Source: Cyanoderma ruficeps | Lineage: Eukaryota; Chordata; Aves; Passeriformes; Timaliidae | Reading direction: 5' to 3' | DNA: 64,000 nt | Assembly: GCA_008694505.1 (NCBI GenBank) | Contig: VZDJ01007755.1 | Location: forward strand, 10,613,952 to 10,677,951 | Part shown: positions 37,801 to 49,990 of the stretch, piece by piece | Position numbering within the stretch: the stretch's first letter is position 1 | Layout of the letters: every line of letters begins with the position of its first letter | Translations under genes and position numbers: made by a program | Notes under the pieces: generated by a model | What the model was told of the DNA's origin: nothing | Seen by the model: the letters and a program-made list of their open reading frames with translations, nothing else | Database searches by the model: none

Positions 37801-37805
37801 CTTAC

Positions 37806-38518
37806 TTATACTGCCTACCAACTTGTTCACTCAAGCTGGATTATAGAGACAGCAATCAGTTCACGTAGGCAGGATTTGTCATTGAAATTCCTACAAGGTA
37901 CTCCATGTCATGGCAATACTTTTTGAGGGTTTTACTGAATGCCTAAACAATTACTTGGACTTTTCCTGAGAATCTTTTGGGACACTCAGTGGAGTGAAGA
38001 TACAAGAAAATCTGATGGTTTTTTACCTCAGTTTTTTTTAGTGGTTATTCAGCTAGGAAAGACCACAAACTGAAAACATTTTTCAATGTTGTATTGAAAA
38101 ATTCATTATGAATTTTCATTATTGCTGGCATTATCAAGTCTGAACATGAACCTCAGTGGTCCTGAAGGAATAAGTGTACTTGCCGTATTGAGACTGCCAC
38201 ATACCTTTTTCTGAGCTAAGCTTTCCCCAGATTAACTCTGGAAAGGATACCCAGAAACATATCTTCAGCAGGATTGAAACAAAGAGTGCATAACTATACA
38301 GAAAAGCTGAGAGTGGTCATCAGCTTCTGTGTGAAAGGAAGAATTCATCACAGAAACCAGTAGGTTTCTATAAAACAAGACAAATTTTGGTATTCTTAAA
38401 ATCACATAACCGAAGTGCTACCTTGAAGATGCAAAGGAAGAGAAAGAACTGGTGTATTCTATAAGGACACTTGGGGAATCACAGTTTCTTCAACTACACA
38501 GGTACAAGGCAAAATACA
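37806..38518. other. Unique sequence
   Basis: No repeat or gene is recognised between the LTR and the next CR1 piece. Confidence 0.45.
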
Positions 38519-38967
38519 TTGAATATTGTGTTCAGGTTTTGGCCTCTTGCCACAAGATATTGAAGTGCTGGAGTGTGTCCAGAAAAGGACAACAAACATG
38601 GTGAAGAGTCTGGAGGACAAGTCTGATGAGAAGTGGCTGACGGAGCTGCAGCTGGGACCTTATTACTCTCTACAACTAGTTGAAAAGATGTTGTAAAAAG
38701 AGATGAAGGTAGATCTCCTCTCTCAGGTAACAAGTGATTGGATGACAGGATATGGCCTCAAGCTATGCCAGAGGAGGTTTAGGTTGATCATTAGGAAAAA
38801 TTTCTTCACCAAAAGGTTGTCAAGCACTGGCACAGACTGCCCAGGGAAGTAAATGAGTCATCATCCCTGAAGGTATGTGAAAACCTGTTGATGTGGCCCT
38901 TAGAGAAATGATCTAGTATTGGACTTGATGATCTTAAAGGTCTTCTCCAGCTTAAAGGATTCTATGG
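38519..38967 (+). mobile_element. CR1 LINE fragment, 3' region, old
   Basis: It follows the CR1 order: TTGAAGTGCTGGAGTGTGTC, AGAAAAGGACAACAAACATG, GAGGAGGTTTAGGTTGATCA, TTCTTCACCAAAAGG, and finally TCCAGCTTAAAGGATTCTATGG. It is diverged more than the 21.4-kb copy and 5'-truncated. It is noncoding. Confidence 0.88.
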
Positions 38968-39206
38968 GACAAAGCACATGTGTAATGTTCAGTTCACAGT
39001 TGCCCATGCACTGATGAAATTACAGAACCACTGTAAAGGTAGGAAAAAATTGATGTTTTGCTTGTTCAGTCACTTAATCTCAAGTAGGAAGGCATTTTTT
39101 GTTAAGATATATCTTAACTGAAGAGCAGATGGGTACATGCAGTAGAATTATAGTCTGGAGGTGAAATACACTTTCAGAGTGTAGCTCCACAGCCATTTAT
39201 CCATTA

Positions 39207-39265
39207 GCACATCAAGGTTCTACTGCACCTTGATGTGCACTGTGCTACATGTGCAGTAGAACCTT
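39207..39265. repeat. Two overlapping inverted repeats (mutually exclusive hairpins)
   Basis: Hairpin A pairs GCACATCAAGG (39207-39217) with CCTTGATGTGC (39228-39238) across a 10-base loop. Hairpin B pairs AAGGTTCTACTGCAC (39214-39228) with GTGCAGTAGAACCTT (39251-39265) across a 22-base loop. Both are perfect, and they share 39214-39217 and 39228, so only one can form at a time. No gene or terminator context is seen. Confidence 0.85.
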
Positions 39266-41547
39266 TGAAAAGAAGAAACATTCTTGGTACCAGTTTGTGC
39301 TACAAATCTGTTCAACTAATTGTGCTGCACTGTTAACTAACACAGACCCTTTAGCAGCCAGCCTTGAGCAGAGACATATAATAACAGAGTGTAATCATCA
39401 CTGTTTACACAGCCAGGTGGCTTCTAGGGACCAATAACGATTCCTGCCTACAGATGTGAACAGAAAGCTAGGTTTTACCTAGGTCAAAACCCCCCAAAAA
39501 TCACAAAGATACAGAAGTCTTACAGGTAGATGAAATGTATTAAATGACAGCAGCAGAATGGCAGTCCTTTTTCTAAGTTATTTGTAGAGTCAATGCCTCA
39601 AGAGTGCAACAGATGGTGTTCATGTTCCAGTATACAACCCCTACACATTTGGAAGGAAAATACTGAACAAAGCTCTCAGTAACACCTGCAGTTCTTGCCA
39701 TTCTAAGGCAGCGTGCTCCTGATGGCAGTGCACACCTGTATTGTGACCACTGATAACGTCAGTCAAACAGTTTGCCTCCAAGCATAAGAGTTTTGGGTAG
39801 AGGTTGAGGAAGACAAACTTGCAGAAGAGATTTACTGGATGGAGATACAGTGAAGGCTGCCCACTGACACTGCAGCTCCGGCACTGAGCATCAACTCTTT
39901 CAAGGAGTTCTTTTCTCCCAAGTTCTATGTATGGAACAGCTTGCACCTAGCCTTTGGTTCTCTGCTCTTCAGCATAAACCAGTTTACTTTGCAAATTATT
40001 TGAGAAGATGAGGTATGCCCAAATTTAGTCCTGTGTGAAGGCAGTATAGTTACAGCTGGCTTGAAACATTTACTCTGACAGCTGAGCCAAAATTCAGTTT
40101 ATCAATTTAACTTCAAATAATCAAAGAACAAGATAATTGCCCCTTAATTCTCCTTAGGTATCTTAACAGGGTACCAAAGTTCCATGTATTACAGAAAACT
40201 TGAAAACCTTTAGACAGCTCAGAAACCGATCTAAAGTAATCTTTAGGACACACCAGAAGAGGAAGAGCACTTTGTTCCCCCTTGTGTATGCAAGGGGGTC
40301 TCCTACTGTGCAAGCATTTGATTGCACAGATAAAAGCTAGTTTGCTGAAACTAGCTCTATGAGTAATCTGAAAAGGAAGTGATCTACACTTTAAAGACAG
40401 AGAAAGGCACATATATATCTGCCCTAAAAGTGCTTACTTGTACAGAAACTTGTAGGCTGCATTTTTTTTGCAGATGTTACTATGAATACGACATCAAGCG
40501 GCCCCTCTAGGTACATTAGGATGCTAAACCACCAAAGAAACTCAGAGGAATGTACAGGGGTGGGAAAAAACCTGCAGGGCATGGTGTAAAAAGAAAACTT
40601 CACTGCAAAATTAATGAATAGACTTTCATTAAAATGCATCAGTATGCAGTCAAAGTAATAGCTCACATATACTGGAAATGATCTCTAAAAAAAGGGTAAA
40701 ATAAATATACCTTATCCCAAAAGGAAGAACAACATATAGAAAATAGAGTGTTGTTCCTTCTTTCTCCTCCCATCCTGGTCAGTTTTAAGTAATTGAGAAG
40801 CAACTGTACAAAACCTACAAACACATCCCAATCCAGAACATGTATATTTTTCTTAAAAGCCACAAGTATATTTTGGTATTTGAAGTATTTTCCTGGGATC
40901 CTGAGCTGAATAATATTAGGAAAAGGGAAAAAAATTCTGATCTTCCACATTGTACAAGAAAACTTAAAAAAATCCCCAAAAACAACAACAGCAACAAAAA
41001 AAACCCCACCCAGCAGTTATGGAAAAAAAGGGAATAGCTGACTTTTGTTAATACCATAATTCTTTTGAAAGACATGTCATAGGGACTTCTTTTCTAAGGG
41101 TCTTTCTGGTGCATAAATCTTCAGCAGTGGCTCCACAGCATCAAAGGCAGCTGAGTGCAGTCTAGGCTGAAGATAACCTCTCCTCAACATTCCCCACAGG
41201 GCAGGCAGCTTCCCGCTCAGCATTCTCACTTCAGATAAGCTCCTGAGATTTCAGGAGCACTTACAGTGCTTTCCAGTTTCCCTACATATGAAAATCAGAT
41301 ACTAGGCTTTTCTTCTAGAACCTGTTCCAGTCAGCTATGAAGCACCTGCTGTTAAGCCTGTTTCATGCTTCCACTGCCTTAGTACAGCCAGTATAAAAGG
41401 GAAAACCTTGCTCGTCCTCTGACAGCAATTACATTGAAGAGCAGGTTGAGAAGGAGCCTGACAGCAAGCAATACAACTGAATAGCCACATTCAGCAGGCC
41501 TCTGCAAGTTCTTTCCTTACAGACCAGCAAAACCCAAAGCCACTCAC

Positions 41548-41669
41548 TTGATCCAGCAAGCCAGCAGTTTCTCCTTGCTCCAGCTTTTGAGCAGGTTTTA
41601 ACCCTCCAGCCTTCTGGCTGGATTTCAGCCAGCTCTTCAAAGTAAAACCATGAGGAGTGAGGTGACTAC
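41548..41669 (-). other. Candidate internal exon (122 nt), minus strand, unproven
   Basis: On the minus strand a long pyrimidine tract (CTTTTTTCTCTCTCC, then TTGTTTCAG) precedes the segment, and GATCAA|GTGAGT ends it. One frame is open throughout, beginning SHLTPHGFTLKSWLKSSQ after a split codon. The peptide is not recognised. The acceptor is one of the best-looking in the window, but pseudo-exons are frequent and the donor has A rather than G at the last exon base. The enclosing open frame runs from 41724 to 41491. Confidence 0.25.
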
Positions 41670-42106
41670 CTGAAACAAGGAGAGAGAAAAAAGCATCAAG
41701 ACTGACATCCCAGGACTGAGACACATAAGGCTAGAGAATAGAGGGAAGTGTTTTAGGTAGACAGGGGAGTAACTGAAAGGATTCACAGGAACAAGCTGAT
41801 CGCTTTCTCCCCTAATTCCATAATCAAAGAAGGCTGACTGGCTCATGTTAGGTTTCTAAATAGAGACAGAATACTCCTGTACTCTGTTAAAAAGTCTCAA
41901 CATTACCCATCATCATCTTTTTATATTTGCCCTTAAATTTCACCTTACTGCTCAGGTTTAATAATTATGTTGGCTTTTTTCTTTTTTTTTCTTTTAATGT
42001 TCCCTCTAGCAGAGAGAAAAATATGTTGTCGACTTCACAATATATAGCAGTACATTGCCTCCTATCTTATGTAGTGCTTTTGTCATGTATTTTTTTTTCT
42101 CTCCAG

Positions 42107-42197
42107 TTGTTTTATGGGGATATATTCAATTATATTCACTTTTTCCATCTCAAGCAATGGAACCTCAGTGACTGATGAAATAATGAAGTTAGTAACA
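42107..42197 (+). other. Candidate internal exon (91 nt), plus strand, weak
   Basis: The acceptor TTTTTTTTTCTCTCCAG is strong and the donor is ACA|GTAAGT. One frame is open across the whole segment (it includes SISSNGTSVTDEIMKLVT); the other two are not favoured. I do not recognise the peptide, and the first half is simply AT-rich and hydrophobic. This is more likely a pseudo-exon than a real one. Confidence 0.15.
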
Positions 42198-44110
42198 GTA
42201 AGTCACAGCAGGTTTCAACTGTGTAGTTGTCAGGGGAAGAATTTGTTAGATGATTGCCCCCACTGCAGAAAATAGTTGTACGTATAGTTGTGTCGAAGCA
42301 GGACTGGTTATAGAAAGTAAATTCTATTTGCTTCTGATGTATGAATTTTTGAAATGCCTTTGGTATTTTGGTTTCTGATTATAAATAATGTGTGTCTTGG
42401 TACTTTTTTCTTAATAGCTATATAATATATATTGAGATGATATGTTGCCCTTCAATTTAATTTTATTCAAATTTTAGACAGAAATTTCCCATTCTGGAGA
42501 AAGCTAGGAAATACATTCAGGTCAGAAGCCTTTGTTACAGAGGCTGGGCCCCTGATCTCCATTTTTATTCCCATAATAATTTCTGAAATAGACTGGAGAA
42601 AATCACAGTAACTTTAATGGCTTATTGTATTATTATAATACAAATTATAATAGGACATCACAATTTATTGTGTTATTTCTAACAGTAGAAAATATATGTA
42701 GAAAAAGTATTTTTTTTAGAAGCAGCTGAGATGAAGAATCTTTTCTTTGAAAGAATGCCAAAGAAGCCCTGCTACAGCAGGGAGAGCATTTACTGACAGA
42801 AACTAGAGGCTTAGATCTGCAATGTGTCTTCCAAACGCCAGCCTGTTTTTCCTTTAGGAGAAGAATTAAAAGTAGTTCTGGGAACAGCATGGGAAAAAAA
42901 ATCAAGATTTTTTTACAAAGTTCTGTACTAGTATCCTGCAACACAGTATTTTAGAGCTTTGTAACAGAGGCCAATTACAATCTGATAGTACTGTTAACAC
43001 TTAAGGGTGGAAAGACTCAGAAAAAAAAATGTGGTTTTAAAACCAAGTAGTTTTCTTTTAATTCTCATGATACAGAGCAGGCTGCAGTCTTTAATTTTAA
43101 GTCTAATGTCTAATTTTAAGACTAATTAAATGTCTAATTTTAATTGTACGAGAATTTCAGGCCAATGAGATTTGCCTTGTCAGCCTTGGGTGCTGAAATT
43201 CAGTACAGAGTCACAAAGATGGTAGAGCAGCAACAGCAAGTCTGTGATAATTCCTTCTGATGCTGAAGAAATTGCATTAAAATTAACTTTTCATTTCAAT
43301 CGATCCCTATCTCACACACTTAGATGCTGCTAAGAGGACAAGGACTGACTGCCAATAATTTGACTGAAACTATCAACAGTAGTTACAAGCAAATGGCAAA
43401 CCCCCCAGCTATCCAAGATACAACAGCATTTGCAAGAAGAAAGCTAAAAAGCTCTGTTTCCCTGTAACTAACATAGCCACCATAAACACATAGGGGTCAC
43501 TGCAACTCCAACACAGAAGTGGAAAAACTGTAAGATTCATTTTGAAAATGTGGGAAAACCGCACCCTGACTCAAGCGTGTGTACATCTGAGTACTGCAAA
43601 TTTGTATCCTGTTTTAAAAGTACTGATGAGCAGTTTGATGAAGTCAAAATTTTAACACATTATAGTGAAATATCAGCCCATGCTTTTCACAAGGCTCATT
43701 TTGGCTATTCACCTACTCACTAATCTTGCAGAAAATTGCATATACTGGTTACAATCCCTCAGGTTTAACTTCATCTAAAAATCCCCAGGAAAATGTTTAA
43801 TAATTTGAAGTTTTATCTCCCTTTAAGTCAGCTGGTACACAAATTTAAACTAAATGTTAGTAACAGTCATGAATTTTGACCCAATTTTGTGATCATTATT
43901 TAGATGAAAGAAAATAAGAGGACTAAGAGAAGAGAGTTGACAATTATGGTGTGTTGCAAGCCGCCTGAACCTGTCAGATGAACAATATAGCCTCATTGGA
44001 GGTCATGAATCACAATGGAATGTTCAGCAGAGCAAAGCATTTCCTACCAAGAACTTCCTGCATTCACCCAGTTGCGTCTGGGTCTGCCTGTAATCTTACT
44101 CCCTTGGATT

Positions 44111-44672
44111 AGAATCACAGAATCAGTCACAGAATCACAGAATCAGCTGAGTTGGAAGGGACCCATCAGGATCATTGAGTCCCCCTCTCAGCCCTTCAAA
44201 GGACACTCCCCAAGAGTCACACCATATGGCCAAAGGTATTGTCCAAACGCTTCTTTAACTCTGTCAGCCTTGCTGCTATGACCACTTCCCTGGGGAGCCT
44301 GTTCCTGTGCCCAACCATTCCCTGGGCGAAGAACTTTTTTCTTGCATCTAACCTAAACTTCCCTTGCCACAATTTCAGATCATTTCCTCTGGTCCTGTCA
44401 CTGGTCACCAGAAAAGAAGAGATCAGTGTCTGTCCCTTTTCTTCCACTTATGAAGAAGCTGCTGTCTATGATGAGGTCTTCCCTCAGTCTCCTCCAGGCT
44501 GAACAGACCAGGTGATCTCACCCACTCCTCATGCAGCTTCTACTCAAGGCCTTAAATGTCTTCCTTGCCCTCTTTTGGACACTCTCTTATAGTTTAATAT
44601 CTTTCTTAAATTGTGGTGGCCAAAACCCAATATTCAAGGTGAGGCCACATCAGTTTAGAGCAGAGTGGGAGA
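44111..44672 (-). mobile_element. CR1 LINE fragment, 3' half, about 560 bp
   Basis: On the plus strand it opens with repeated CACAGAATCACAGAATC tail units and AGCTGAGTTGGAAGGGACCC. It runs through ATTCCCTGGGCGAAGAACTT and TCCTCCAGGCTGAACAGACC to CAAGGTGAGGCCACATCAG. This is one of the better-preserved CR1 copies here. The three overlapping frames of 76-88 codons on both strands come from the repeat. Confidence 0.93.
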
Positions 44673-47600
44673 AGGTGAATTCATGGAGATTATCTTCAGA
44701 TTTGCTTTAAGAACCTGTTGAAAACTCCAGCAAACATGAGCCCTCCAAATACCTGTTTCTGTTACAAGCAGCACACTGCTGAGGGACACAGCTTGAATTT
44801 GCACCATAATGATCCTAACTTTCCTAAGCAACCATACTTGCATGTGGGTAATGGAAAGGCAATCTTAGGTTCTGTCTCTCAGGCTGTACTTTAATCACCC
44901 TACCACTATCCTCACATGGATATAATAAGCAATTCCTTTCTTTTTTCATAGCAACTCTTCACCAAGATGAGCAGTGGTATCTTCCACAAAGCAGAGGCCC
45001 TATGTCTTACATTACTATCATTATATGTTCCGAATTATCCCATCACACGCCTGAGGGTTTGGTTTCCAATCCATATGTATTACAATCCAGTTATTAAAAT
45101 ATTTAGAGAGATGCCTCTGCCCAAACTGAGTTACCAAAAAGATCATATCCTGAATATACACAGCAACCTTTTGTGTAAAGCTAAGCAACCTTTGCTTCAC
45201 ACCCTGCAGCAAATGGATTTATTTACAGTGTAGAGCTTCTTTGGATCAATAGAACTTTGAACAATAATACAACATGTACATTGATAAAAGATGCCAGTTA
45301 GGCAAAAAATAGAGTATTAACAGAAACTAATGGTAATGCTGGATTAACTTGAGGGGTTTTACTCATGCTGAGAATTCTGTAGACGATTTCTATTAGCACT
45401 AATGTTTTCACAATCACCTAAAAAAATGTTTTCTTTCAAATAATAATAAAAAAATGCTGTGGAATTGAGTTTCATTTATTTAATCTTACTCTATTGAAAA
45501 GAGCAAGAAGTCTCACCTTTAAACTCACAGAACAAAAGTAGATTCACATAATCTCCTTGATAAATGCCATGTAAATTGCAGTGTTTTCAACTGGGACATT
45601 GTAATTTAATGACCTTTCAGTCATGAATAAACGGAACACTTAGTACCTTACAATAGCTGCAGAGAAATTGAAAACATTCAAACATTTAAAAAAAAAAAAA
45701 GATTTGACTGCAGACTCTCAGTAGGGAATTCAGAAGTTCTTGTGGCATCTTATTGTAAATTTTATAGAAAGATCTTATATAAGAAAAATGAGTGAGACAG
45801 GCACAGTGGTTCAGTAATATGTTTGGGGGTATGTTTAGACTGCAATAAATAGGGGTTTCTACTATGTATGTCTTTTGCTACAATATTCCTGCTTGTTCCT
45901 CTTCTACTGTCTATTTACAGATTATTCATTTGTGTAACAGTAATTACAGTTTATATTTTCATTAACAACCATATGTATTGTCATATATCACATCATTTTG
46001 GTATGAAATACAAAATGCAATGTGACATAGTGCACCACAGTAAACACATAAAAGTTACAAGTAGTATGATAACATTTTTTGGACTCTCACCTTTGATAAA
46101 GTTGCAAACATGAAAGAATGCAGTTATAGCTATTGGGTCCAAAGAAATTATTTTCATATTTAAAGACATTTTTTATTCAAGGCACCCTTTATCTTCCATT
46201 TTGGTTTCCATGAGAACTGAATTACTGAACAGTTATTTGCAGGTGCTACTTAAAAAATTTAATCTTATAATTCATTAACACCGATGACAGCAATACATAG
46301 GGCCAAATGTAAGAAAAAATATTAGGTATTGCTTTGAATAAGGCAATGTCTATGTGGGTATTTTCTCCAGAAGTGTATACTCAAATATGATTTTTAAACA
46401 ACAATCTTGAGCCTTCAAACAAGGCATGCAGTGAAATCACATGAAATATTTTCCATGCTCAGCTGCCATTTGGAATAAATAACAATAGATTCTAAAAATA
46501 TGTAAAATTCATAAGGCACATAATTTCTGCCCTTCAGCACTCTCTCTTTTTGTAATTGTGTCACAAGTAGAGATGATAAGAGATTTAAATGGTGTGTAGG
46601 CTTTGGTGTAGAGGTGCATAGGAGTAATGATCACTGTGGATCCCTTACAAATGAATAATTCTAGTCTTGTCTAGTTTAGTCTACTATCCTATTTATAATC
46701 TACTGGATAAGTTCTTAGGTATTGTCAATAAAATATCTTTCCTAAATAACCATGCATATGTTGAGTCAGAGGTAGTAAATTTCATACAGTTACAATCGAC
46801 AAATTCCTGAAATAGTAAGTACCTACCTTGTTATGATAAACTTCCTGCAAAATTTCCTGCAGATTAATAAAAGTGAGCCAATAAAAATATATGTTTGGAC
46901 CACGAGTTAATACAAAATGATTAAACATTGAAATTATTTACAATTTGGTAACCCTGCCTGTGTTACAGTTCTGCCTCCTATTTACATTTTGTAAAGAAAT
47001 GCAATGCTTCTTAAATTTCTACAACTGAATTGTGAAAACTGCTTTCTTGAGAAGTTCAATGACTCGCCTTGTTGTGCTTTCATTTACCTTTTCCATCAGT
47101 CTGTGACTGCTTATTTCTGTATCACAAACAGAAAAACAATGTTGACCTCACTAAGCAAACCTAATATCTTTACACACTTGATTCAGCTATACTTCTACTA
47201 CAATTGATAGAAGAACGAAAGAAACAGACAAAAAACCAAGCCAAACTACAAAACTGTTTCTTACGTTTTTAAAATATTCAGGCAAGACCTTAGACAAAAT
47301 CAATTTAGATATGAATATATGCATCAGTCTTCAAGAATTCCAACAGGACTCAATTTGTTTCCTGGTAAAAACTGCAAAATCGAAGTTACAATTGGAATTT
47401 GAGCATAAAATTCAAGTCCATCCAATAATTCCAGCTGTGGCCTAGCTGGATATCAGTGCTTTGGCTGCATGCACACCCAGCACCCCCTATCAATGAATTC
47501 CTGGGTGGTGCAAGAGCTTCACCAATACTCTCAGCATTGAGGAGACAGCATGTGAGACAAAATCAATTACTAAGCCTTTAACCAGCTTCACAACAAAAAT

Positions 47601-49944
47601 TCTGTTACAGGAGCTCTCCAGGTGTGAATTACAGACATCACTGGGATTTTCCTAAGCAGGCCCTGCTGTGCCTAGACTCTGTGATAGCCACCAACTATAT
47701 TCTTCAAAACATATGCTATTCATGCATAATTTATTAATATGCATTTATTAAAAATGCAGCTACCTTGGATAAATAATCTGGCAGGCTCATTGACTCCTTC
47801 AGGTAGTTCCTGATACAAGACTAAAATAAATACACAGATAGTTGCATACAGCCAGCAAGAAAGGGGTTTTTGTGCATTTGACAGAAATGGTCATATATGA
47901 CAGTCTTTTATACATAATTAATAGAGGAGCTGTTATGTGTATCATTTAAAACACTCAATATAAACATATCTATGCAATGGTGGAATGGTCATGGAGGACT
48001 GAAGGCCAACTGAATTACAGGAAACAAGTGAAATAGCATGAGAAGTAGTCGTAATCTGATTCAGGTGAACACACTGCTGCAGGGATACTTGCAATGGAAC
48101 AACCATGAAACAACCATCTCATTTAAGAGACTGGTTCCTGCCAGGCGTGTTATGGTCTGCCAAGGTGTGATTCCTTTTTTAAGATTAAAAAAATCTACTG
48201 TGAGAATCACTACAAGTTTCCAGTGCTTTAAAGGAGATACCAAAAGAAAAAGAATATTAACAACAAATACGTCATCCTCTTTCAAAATACATTACTACAT
48301 TGCTAATAAGGAATAGTAAATCTCTTTCTCAAATTGTGAGAGAGCACAGTTCCACTACTGTGCAGAAGGATTGGTATTATTTTCGAAACCATGCTAAAAC
48401 AAAAACTTAATGACAGAAAATTAGGTTATTAAAACTGAATCCTTGTATATACATACAACAAAAAAAAAAGTTGCATTTCTAGCTTTACCTCTAGCTTAAG
48501 TATTAGATGGAAAAATTAGTCATGTGCATGACTAATTTTTTACTAGTTCCTTGGACACAATTAAAAAAGAAAAAAGGAAAACCCTGCATGACTAACACTG
48601 ATTAACACAATACCTTCCACCTCATATGATGAATCAGGAATGTCATATCAAAGGAAGAGAATTGCAATTAGATCTGAGTGGCTAGGCTCTGCCTAAAGGC
48701 CAAACACTTCTAGAGAACTTGTTCACTCCTTTTAGTAAGAGGACTGAATATACATGGCAGCAGTACAAAAAGACAAGCACCATTAATACGCCTAATGTTG
48801 CATCTGCATCTGGAGTGCTAAAGCTGTTGCATGACCCTAGATAAATCATTCCTCCTCTAAAATACAGGAAAAACAGCATCTCTAAGGGCTTGAACGAGAC
48901 AGTGCCACAAGGTGACTAGCTAATTTCCAACAACAAAGTTGAATTATCCTCTGCATTTTTACGCAAGTCTAAAAGTACTAAATACATGGCCACATTAGTA
49001 CTTTACATAACCATTATACTCCACAGACTCCAATACAACAGAACTCCCTCTAATAACATTAATAACTTTAGCTATAAAGAGTCTTATTAAATTCAAAAGG
49101 ATGAGTCACACAAAATTACAGTGTTGTGTATAAAAAAATTTATGTCTGTATCTTATGTTTGCTTTAAAAGACACGAAAAACAAATCTGTATAAAATAACT
49201 GGCTCTAAAATACTAAACAAAAAAAGTTCTCAGAAACTGGCTTACTGAAATGTTTACTGTATTTCATGTCACCCTAATCTTGCAAAGACTTTAAATTCAT
49301 TTGTCTTAATATGTATGAACAACTGCAGCTGAGAGAAGTAGACTTTGCAAGACTACTGAGCAAGCACATTGGGTATCATTTGCAGAATTACACTTTAAAG
49401 CTAATGCATACTGAAAAAATACAAAGCAGTTAAAACATCACAATCATTTTGTATTAATTCAGACATAGACACCGACCTGTGCTTTGGTACAAATCAGAAA
49501 GCTATCCAGACATCCACTTGACATTCTCCTTCCTCTTCCACTAGACAATTTTGTTCATATAAGAGCTCCTAGTTGAATCTATGAAATAGTTACTCAAGAA
49601 CAAGTCCCTGAATATTAACCAATCCAGCATTTGCAGTAACAATATGTTCCTACAATTAGAAAAAAATATACGAAATATCCAATGTGCTTGTACATCTAAG
49701 TCTGTGTAAGAAAAAAACCCTTTCTAAACAAAGCAATAAAAGTCTAAATAGATATTTCAAAAACATTTGCATTGTTTTTTCTTACTTGAACTGCCCCACA
49801 ATAATGAGAAAAGACAATAATAATTGACTGTGGATAATACTTCTGCGAAATAGAAGAATGGAATAGCTTAACTAAATGGTGAATGGGTTCCATCTAATTG
49901 TGGCCTAGGGTAGTGATACAGAGTACCGTTTTAATAGAAACTAT
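44673..49944. other. Unique AT-rich sequence, about 5.3 kb
   Basis: No transposon or RNA gene is recognised. It contains the palindrome at 48511-48540. Opposite-strand frames at 48038-48316 overlap each other and have no motif. Confidence 0.45.
48511..48540. repeat. Perfect inverted repeat, 14-bp arms with a 2-bp centre
   Basis: AAAAATTAGTCATG (48511-48524) is complementary to CATGACTAATTTTT (48527-48540), with TG between. This is a 30-bp near-palindrome without visible gene context. Confidence 0.85.
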
Positions 49945-49990
49945 TGATTATAGAATCATAGAATGGCTTGAGTTGTAAGGATTCTTAAAC
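49945..49990 (-). mobile_element. CR1 LINE remnant, extreme 3' tail
   Basis: GATTATAGAATCATAGAATGG followed by CTTGAGTTGTAAGGATTC is the reverse complement of the CR1 end with its tail repeat. Only about 45 bp survives or was ever inserted. Confidence 0.75.

Larger units (their letters stand above)
38968..44110. other. Unique sequence, about 5 kb, with hairpins and two exon-like segments
   Basis: No transposon is recognised. It holds the overlapping inverted repeats at 39207-39265 and exon-like segments at 41548-41669 (minus) and 42107-42197 (plus). A TATAAAAG word lies at 41392-41399. Minus-strand frames of 95-101 codons at 39641-39946, 40113-40412 and 40663-40950 have no motif. Near-repeats of ATGTCTAATTTTAA occur at 43106-43119 and 43130-43143. 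Confidence 0.4.
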
